From: Tritrichomonas foetus
Lineage: Eukaryota; Parabasalia; Tritrichomonadida; Tritrichomonadidae
Length of the DNA stretch: 22,780 bases
Reading direction: 5' to 3'
NCBI GenBank assembly: GCA_001839685.1
Contig: MLAK01000846.1
Span: 25,823 to 48,602, forward strand
Under the pieces are notes generated by a model. That model did not search any database and was not told where the DNA came from. It saw only the letters and a program-made list of their open reading frames with translations. Shown one piece after another: positions 17,629 through 22,780 of this stretch (position 1 is the first letter of the stretch; each line of letters opens with the position of its first letter). The position numbers and the translations under genes are program-made.

Positions 17629-18711
17629 ATGAATAACAAAACGAGAATTTTTCGGAAACATGGACTGGCTCTCAATGAAGAACAATTAGAAACTGATTTT
17701 GATGCAGATTTAAGTTCATCGGTCATCGAAATGCTGAACAATAAAACTGTTGACCACTTATCTCATGAAATTGAAGAATTGACACATAAATTAAATGAAA
17801 TTAATGATGAACAAAATTATTTATCGAAAAAATCACACAATTTAGAAAAATTGATTAAATCACAACAACAATGCATTTCGTTGTTAAATCATGATAATCA
17901 AATACTAAAAGAAGAAGTAGAATTGAGGATAAAAAATGATAGAAAACATTCTAGAAAGTCCAAAAGGATCAAAGAATCCCTTTTATTTAATCAAATTCAT
18001 CAATCCATTAATATTCAACATTTAATAACAAAGAATTCATTAAATATTTCCAGTAAAAACAAAGAATCACTCAAAATGAATAATATCAGAATCGAAAATT
18101 ATGACATATCCAGATCATTTTGGTATAACTTTCATCACATTCAACAAAGAAGAACAAGAATAATGAATAAGTTTTCTTGCTATCAAAATGATTTTGAAAA
18201 TTCTGAAACACGACAAAAAATCATAAAACAGATTAATGATTTACAATTAGAAAATAAAAAATTAAATGATATGTTTCGGGAAAAGGAAGAAACAAAGAAA
18301 GAGTTCGAACATTATCAAAAGAAACTTCAAAAAATCGACTCTAGAAATTCAGAAATTTTCATAATTGAAGAAGAAACTAAACAAATTCAAGATCAAATCG
18401 AAGAAGAAAGAATGAAGTTAGGTTTTAATGCAATTTATTTCATTGATGGACAAGATACTCAACTTTCTCAACAATTCAATCTTCCATTTCGTTCGACAGC
18501 TGTTCAAACAGATTTTCCTTATTCTTTACTTTCGGAAAAAGAAATAAAAGATGCAATTATAAAAATGGATGAAAAAATCAATTCAACTAAAGAAAAAATG
18601 ATGTTTCAAAAAACCGAATCCGTTTCAATTTTATGTACTCTTCGAAGTCAATGCTCAGAAATCTGTTCTGCTTTTGATATGCTCTATCAAGAAATTTTAA
18701 ACAAGAAGTAA
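17629..18711 (+). CDS. Coiled-coil protein
   Basis: A 360-residue protein dominated by heptad-like Leu/Ile/Lys/Glu segments: coil 1 about residues 43-105 (HEIEELTHKLNEINDEQNYL), coil 2 about 193-263 (KQINDLQLENKKLNDMF), and a shorter helix at 302-328. A basic stretch KHSRKSKRIK lies at 106-115. The motif STAVQTDF (289-296) resembles short VQTD-type elements seen in several cytoskeletal and centrosomal coiled-coil proteins, which is suggestive only. No membrane segment or enzyme motif is present. The first in-frame ATG is used. Two upstream ATGs (17597 in ATGCCAACATAA; 17621 in ATGCTAAAATGA, whose stop overlaps the main ATG) argue for a very short leader or for leaky scanning. A structural role is likely; no orthologue can be named. 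Confidence 0.8.
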   Translation: MNNKTRIFRKHGLALNEEQLETDFDADLSSSVIEMLNNKTVDHLSHEIEELTHKLNEINDEQNYLSKKSHNLEKLIKSQQQCISLLNHDNQILKEEVELRIKNDRKHSRKSKRIKESLLFNQIHQSINIQHLITKNSLNISSKNKESLKMNNIRIENYDISRSFWYNFHHIQQRRTRIMNKFSCYQNDFENSETRQKIIKQINDLQLENKKLNDMFREKEETKKEFEHYQKKLQKIDSRNSEIFIIEEETKQIQDQIEEERMKLGFNAIYFIDGQDTQLSQQFNLPFRSTAVQTDFPYSLLSEKEIKDAIIKMDEKINSTKEKMMFQKTESVSILCTLRSQCSEICSAFDMLYQEILNKK

Positions 18712-18714
18712 TGT

Positions 18715-18718
18715 TAAA
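18715..18718 (+). terminator. TAAA polyadenylation motif
   Basis: TAAA lies 3 bases after the TAA stop of the coiled-coil gene (18709-18711). Motif evidence only. Confidence 0.45.
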
Positions 18719-19097
18719 TTCACTCATTAACATTTATTAACATTTATTTAAAATATTTGTATTTAAACTGTGTTCATATAAAGATCATCATCGGTTAAAT
18801 CCGGTAATCTTATGTTTAAAATTTCCAATTCAGCATTTATTGATCTCTCACATAACTCTAGATAAAGCCATTTTGGATTCCTTTTCATTCATTTCCATTG
18901 TTTATAAACATTTGAAACTCGACTTTTTCTGTAATTTTATCATTCACTTTTTGAATGCGAACAATTGCATCAATTTCTTTCAAATTGAGATGTATACAAA
19001 CCAAATAGTCTTAACGTACGAAATCACTAAAATGATCCTTATCATCAGTATTACTTAATACCATCAGTCAAAAATCAAAACCCAAATAGCTAAAAGA
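18719..19097. other. Gene-free stretch with a possible coding remnant
   Basis: No intact gene is present. An open stretch at about 18843-19058 reads like a decayed helical protein (SFISIVYKHLKLDFFCNFII, HFLNANNCINFFQIEMYTNQ), but it has no ATG at its start, no neighbours in other frames that extend it, and no recognised domain. It may be the relic of a further dead gene. Confidence 0.3.
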
Positions 19098-19705
19098 ATG
19101 ACGAAAATTTCCCTTATCGCAAACTTCGCAAATGGCCGAATTCAAAAATATTTCGAAAATGATTCTGAAGAAGCTATTGTTTCAGTTTTCGGGTGAACAG
19201 CTTTCAGTCAATTGTTAAATCTATTTTTTATAGTTATGAGCCATATTTATTCATAGTTTTGAAATTTTGCAACAATTAAACCGAAAAAAGAGCGATTTTG
19301 GAGGAAGCTTAAAAAAAAATTGTGAGAAGCTTTTTTTCCAAGAATCACAAAGATTATAATACTGCTTCCCATAATTCTATTTACACTTCTTCTATCGATT
19401 TTTAATTAAAAATCGCGAAAATTTTGATAGTTTTAACTCAGTGATGGTGAATTAATTCAATTTCCATTTGACAAATATGAATGTATTGAAATCTTTTCTG
19501 TCATAAAATTTTAGTATATGAAGAAAATAGACTGGCAGTCCTCAACAGCACATTCTCAAGCAGGTATACAGATACAACGATTGAAAGACCAAATCAAGAA
19601 AAATGGAATCCAATATGTTTTTTTCCAGACTCGATGCCAAGTGAATTTTCTGATGACTCGCCAATTAGATGGCAAAACATTCGTAATCTTCTCATTGATG
19701 CCTAA
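19098..19705 (+). pseudogene. Decayed gene, probably a single-pass membrane protein
   Basis: ATG at 19098 opens MTKISLIANFANGRIQKYF and continues to a stop at 19194-19196. In the same frame 19266-19406 reads a strongly basic segment (PKKERFWRKLKKKL), a TGA (19323-19325), then PRITKIIILLPIILFTLLLS, a convincing basic-then-hydrophobic membrane anchor. Still in that frame, 19443-19511 gives DGELIQFPFDKYECIEIF. The reading then shifts by one to 19514-19702: EENRLAVLNSTFSSRYTD, EKWNPICFFPDSMPSEF and DDSPIRWQNIRNLLIDA. Short cytosolic tail, anchor and lumenal part would be a type II layout. The 19098 piece may be a separate remnant. No family is recognised. The stops and the frameshift make it non-functional. 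Confidence 0.55.
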
Positions 19706-20512
19706 ATTTTTTTTATTTATATCAAAATTATTAATATTTTTTTTATACTTCATTTTTGTATTTTGGAAAACATTATAATTTTCGATGGAGGGTCATATGA
19801 TAATAAAAAGCACGATTTATGATAAGAAATAATCAAGATATTAATGCTATAAAATCACTTTTTATCTCAATAATTCTCAGAAATTTCTGTGGGGTTTATT
19901 TTTTTCTCACAATTTTTTTTTGGATTTGGTTTTCTCTGTATCTTGATTTTTAAATTATAATATTTATATATTATTAATAGGATTACAATTAAATAATTTT
20001 TAGATGACAATAATATCAACAATTATTCATTTAGATCTCTCAATAGTCTTCTACATCTAGAGCTAGTTAGTTTGTATACATCTATTTTAATTGGGAATAA
20101 ATTCCTTTCTATTATTGAAAATAATACTTTATACATATAACCAAATAAATTAATCCTCTTAGATATATATTCTGATGTTCATAAAAAAAGATATCAAGGT
20201 TTTTCGACTTTTATTTTCTCATGAATTCAATATTTAATTTATTTGAATTATGTTAAGATAACTATATTCAATTTTCAATGATTTCAAATATTGCAAGAAA
20301 ATTTAAATGATAGAATTTCGCTCAATTATCATCTATCGCATCATAAATATAAGGAAGCAATTATATAAATATACGTGCATATGTTTGTTTGCTTGGAAAA
20401 AAACAAAAAACAATCAAAATTAAAAAAGATTAATAAAACCGATTTTATTATTTTCGAAATAAAATACGCTCAAGATTACCAAATGCAAAAATAATAAAAT
20501 AAATCAAAATTT
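19706..20512. other. A+T-rich intergenic region
   Basis: About 800 bases of A/T homopolymer-rich sequence with no ORF, RNA gene or repeat family that I can support. It includes the 3' flank of the minus-strand endosulfine-like gene; a minus-strand TAAA lies near 20445-20455. Nothing else is visible. Confidence 0.5.
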
Positions 20513-20812
20513 CTACAATAAATTGTTTTCGTTTGTGAGAGGAGAGACTTGATTTTCTGGGATGGTATATAGTGAAATATATTTGGCGATTTGATCTTCA
20601 GTCGGCTTTGGAAGTGGCTCTGAAAGTGCGCGCTTATTTTGAGCGAGCTTTTTGCCATCCATCACCCATTCAGCACTATCAAAGAATTTCATTCCCTGTC
20701 TTTTTCCTTTCGCCGATGCGTCTGAGCGGATTGTCCCAAATTTGCTGAAGTCTTTTGGAAGCGATGCAGGGATTGGTGGGCGTGTGTATTTTGGCTTTTC
20801 TTGTTTCTCCAT
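20513..20812 (-). CDS. Endosulfine/ARPP-19/Igo-like protein (putative PP2A-B55 inhibitor)
   Basis: A 99-residue hydrophilic protein, the usual size for the ENSA/ARPP-19/Igo family. The family core, FDSGDY in animals and fungi, appears here as FDSAEW at residues 44-49, preceded by a basic stretch (KGKRQGMK) as expected. The Ser phosphorylated by Greatwall/Rim15 kinase is conserved (Ser46), Asp45 is kept, Asp is replaced conservatively by Glu48 and the aromatic Tyr by Trp49. In the known family the phosphorylated core binds and inhibits PP2A-B55, controlling mitotic entry or quiescence. The N-terminus is Pro-rich (RPPIPASLPKDF), the rest is probably unstructured. The start is ATG at 20812. The stop is TAG. 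An initiator-like TCATTTTTTT lies on the minus strand at 20832-20841, giving a leader of about 27 bases. Assignment rests on one short motif plus size and context. Confidence 0.75.
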   Translation of the reverse strand: MEKQEKPKYTRPPIPASLPKDFSKFGTIRSDASAKGKRQGMKFFDSAEWVMDGKKLAQNKRALSEPLPKPTEDQIAKYISLYTIPENQVSPLTNENNLL

Positions 20813-20831
20813 GAATTCTAGAATAAAACTG

Positions 20832-20841
20832 AAAAAAATGA
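20832..20841 (-). promoter_or_regulatory. Candidate initiator (Inr) of the endosulfine-like gene
   Basis: The minus strand reads TCATTTTTTT, fitting the trichomonad initiator core TCA-Py-A/T, with the A about 27 bases before the ATG. It is the best Inr match near this start; by motif only. Confidence 0.4.
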
Positions 20842-21758
20842 CTTATTGAATTAATCGATTTTCAATTAATTGAAACAAAATTTTATCTGTAAAATAAGCA
20901 ACAGAATGTTATTTTATTCAATTGTGAAATTTATTGAATTATTTTGAGGATAAATCTAAAATTTTTATTCAAAAATTCCAATAAATGAAGTGAGTTTATT
21001 TAGAAATTTCAATTGTTCTTAGGTCCTTCAATTCTAATGATAAAAGATTTTATCAATATATAATTGTGATTGTCAGGTGAATAAAGTGATCATACTATAT
21101 ACCAACTAAAAAATAATATCAAACTTAGATTCAGCCAAATAGAATATGTTCTTTTAGAAGAAACTGTGGGATAAACGACTAATAAAATTTGAAAGCATGC
21201 ATTGAAATTTTAGGTCTTTTAAAGACATATTGAAATCACTTCATCTTGATAAAAAATTGTGAACTTTTGTTCGATCTCAACCACTTTCAGGCGAGGCTCT
21301 GTCATTGCACTTATATGTCAAAAGTGTTTCGGTGGATCGTTGTGAATATGCTTTTTCAAAGAAAATATCCTTTTTATCTATCAATTTTTGCCTCCTTTGA
21401 AAAATTGAATAAAATTCACCATCGTCCACAATCCTAACTGCAGTTAACAACAATTCTGAGACAATTTATTTAGACTGAGGAAAGACTCTTTCGGAAAGAG
21501 ATTCTTAAGAATTTCCTTGACCAATATAATTCAGATCTTTCAAAGAGAAAGAGAGAAAAAAAAAAAAGAAAAAATGAAAATGAGATTTCTGAAATTTGAT
21601 TGTTCACATTTATTACCATATAAAACTACGATGATCGTGCTTTCAGAAACATTTTTTCAAACGAATTTACCACCACTCTAAAAATTTTAGCACAAAATAG
21701 AAATATTACTGAAATTGGATTTCTTTGGGTATGATGAGTTTCTTTTCCAATTTTTCGT
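20842..21758. other. Intergenic region, no intact gene
   Basis: A+T-rich DNA between the divergent endosulfine-like and acidic-protein genes. Around 21280-21395 one + frame reads LSGEALSLHLYVKSVSVDRC and on to SKKISFLSINFCLL, which looks protein-like and may be another small relic, but stops close it on both sides. A purine-only run (GA/A-rich) lies at about 21541-21573. Nothing else can be supported. Confidence 0.4.
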
Positions 21759-22658
21759 ATGAATAGAAAAAGAGAGAAATTTTCATTTCAAACTCATTCA
21801 TTTGAATCAAATGATTTGATCACGGAAATCAGAAATTCTCCTATCATTAAAGACCTTATTAAATTGGCCATAACAGCTGGTAATTTAACCTATAAAAATA
21901 AACGTCACCGAATTCACCTTATTATTCATCTTATGGACATTATATGCTCCCCAACACGCCATCGTCCGAATAATACCGAAATAATCATGATTTTAAGTGA
22001 CAGCGAATCTAACTCAGCAGTCGTTACGCCAATAAAATTAATTAATGACGAAGAGGAAAATGGATTTATATCTTCTGAGCAGGATTCTGACCTCGATGAG
22101 TCGGAATCATTCGTTTCAGCATCAGATGAAGATTTGGTTGATGAACATGATAACGAAATTCCAAATCCTCCATTTTTTGTTCCGATTTATCTTCCCGAAG
22201 AAAATTCGCTGACATCAGTATCATCAAAAACATCACAAAAACAATATAAAACTATTCAAAAAGTTGAAGACATCAAATCACAGACATCATCACAATCATT
22301 ATATTCAGTTTCTGATTATTCCACTTTTTATTCATCCCAAAATATATCCAATCATGATAACAATAACAACAAGAAAAATAATTGTTATCACAGCAATAAA
22401 GGGATGAACAACAACTCACATAAGAGTAAAAAAATGTATGTTGAAACTCAGGTTGACTGTGATGATGATGAATATGGCTCTGATTATGAAGAAGATGAAA
22501 TGAACAGCTCAGATAGACGATTTATTGCATCATCGCAATATTCAAACGATATTTCGATTTACAGACTTGTTGACATGACTCAGAAATGGAAGAAACCTTA
22601 CAAACAACCACAGAAATCATCCTTGGATTTTGATCTTGATTATTCGAGCGATTATTAA
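21759..22658 (+). CDS. Acidic Ser-rich protein with SUMO-interaction-like motif
   Basis: A 299-residue protein. Residues 1-70 are basic/hydrophobic and probably helical (SPIIKDLIKLAITAGN; NKRHRIHLIIHLMDII). Residues 75-84 are IIMILSDSES, a hydrophobic Ile/Met/Leu core followed directly by Ser/Asp/Glu, the textbook form of a SUMO-interacting motif with adjacent phospho-sites. The remainder is low-complexity: acidic/Ser stretches (EQDSDLDESESFVSASDEDL), an Asn/Lys run near 198-220, and a second acidic block (DCDDDEYGSDYEEDEMNSS). The C-terminus ends in a Lys/Gln segment and LDFDLDYSSDY. A nuclear SUMO- or chromatin-linked role is inference; no family is recognised. ATG at 21759 is chosen. ATGs at 21731 and 21734 open an overlapping frame ending at TAG 21764-21766, so the real leader is probably under 25 bases. 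Confidence 0.75.
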   Translation: MNRKREKFSFQTHSFESNDLITEIRNSPIIKDLIKLAITAGNLTYKNKRHRIHLIIHLMDIICSPTRHRPNNTEIIMILSDSESNSAVVTPIKLINDEEENGFISSEQDSDLDESESFVSASDEDLVDEHDNEIPNPPFFVPIYLPEENSLTSVSSKTSQKQYKTIQKVEDIKSQTSSQSLYSVSDYSTFYSSQNISNHDNNNNKKNNCYHSNKGMNNNSHKSKKMYVETQVDCDDDEYGSDYEEDEMNSSDRRFIASSQYSNDISIYRLVDMTQKWKKPYKQPQKSSLDFDLDYSSDY

Positions 22659-22705
22659 TTTTCACTTTTGCTTTTGTGCTTTTTTTGTATTTTTATTTGT
22701 TGTAT

Positions 22706-22709
22706 TAAA
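22706..22709 (+). terminator. TAAA polyadenylation motif
   Basis: The first TAAA after the stop at 22656-22658, about 48 bases downstream in a T-rich trailer. Motif evidence only. Confidence 0.35.
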
Positions 22710-22732
22710 TATCTTTTCTGAATATTAGTCTG

Positions 22733-22780
22733 ATTTTGTTTTTCTTCTCATTTTGTTTTTCTTCTCATTTTGTTTTTCTT
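22733..22780. repeat. 17-bp minisatellite running off the window edge
   Basis: The unit ATTTTGTTTTTCTTCTC occurs at 22733-22749 and 22750-22766, and again for its first 14 bases at 22767-22780, all identical. The array continues beyond the window, so its full copy number is unknown. Confidence 0.9.

Noticed and set aside
18840..19058. 72-codon + strand ORF as a gene
   Set aside because: It has no ATG start, the composition is ambiguous and no domain is visible; noted only as a possible relic.
21246..21437. 63-codon + strand ORF
   Set aside because: It starts with TTG, and another frame of the same stretch reads more protein-like; no gene can be supported.
1..22780. tRNA, rRNA, CRISPR, DNA transposon ends or spliceosomal introns
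   Set aside because: I looked for tRNA B-box-like motifs, regularly spaced repeats, terminal inverted repeats and the conserved trichomonad intron branch/acceptor motif and saw none that hold up.

Overview
The window looks like nuclear DNA from a parabasalid protist. A trichomonad is most likely, and a Tritrichomonas-type genome would fit; I infer this without any database match. The reasons are strong A+T richness, long uninterrupted ORFs with no visible introns, Asn/Ser/Gln-rich low-complexity proteins, TAAA motifs at or just after stop codons (the known trichomonad polyadenylation signal), and a very large multi-pass membrane protein ending in PAS and class III nucleotide-cyclase folds, a family greatly expanded in trichomonads. 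TAA, TAG and TGA all appear to act as stops.

Layout. Positions 1-1915 are a gene graveyard. A decayed glycoside hydrolase family 95 (alpha-L-fucosidase/galactosidase-type) gene lies at about 224-1344, recognisable only when the three + frames are read together. A second, unrecognised remnant (1379-1915) runs in the same frame right up to the first intact gene. That gene is a helical-solenoid (ARM/HEAT-like) protein (1919-3307, +). It converges on a probable nuclear protein with an N/Q-rich middle and a basic cluster (3523-5148, -). Upstream of that on the minus strand is the 1,609-residue membrane cyclase-like receptor (5476-10305, -). Its cyclase domain has lost both metal-binding aspartates and the Asn/Arg pair, so it is probably a pseudocyclase. 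It shares a 200-bp divergent intergenic region, which holds a strong 15-bp inverted repeat and a small upstream ORF, with a giant gene of about 2,276 codons (10506-17336, +). That protein has a calponin-homology-like N-terminus, a vast disordered middle and a small helical C-terminal domain.

The right-hand part is sparser. It holds a coiled-coil protein (17629-18711, +), a second decayed gene that once carried a membrane anchor (19098-19705, +), a 99-residue endosulfine/ARPP-19/Igo-like protein (20513-20812, -) with an FDSAEW core, and an acidic Ser-rich protein with a SUMO-interaction-like motif (21759-22658, +). The window ends inside a 17-bp minisatellite.

The genes do not form an obvious pathway. 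The possible functional threads are signalling (cyclase-like receptor; endosulfine-type PP2A regulator), cytoskeleton (CH-like giant protein, coiled-coil protein) and nuclear regulation (basic N/Q-rich protein, SIM-bearing protein). The points most worth following are the dead GH95 gene, the pseudocyclase and the endosulfine homologue.
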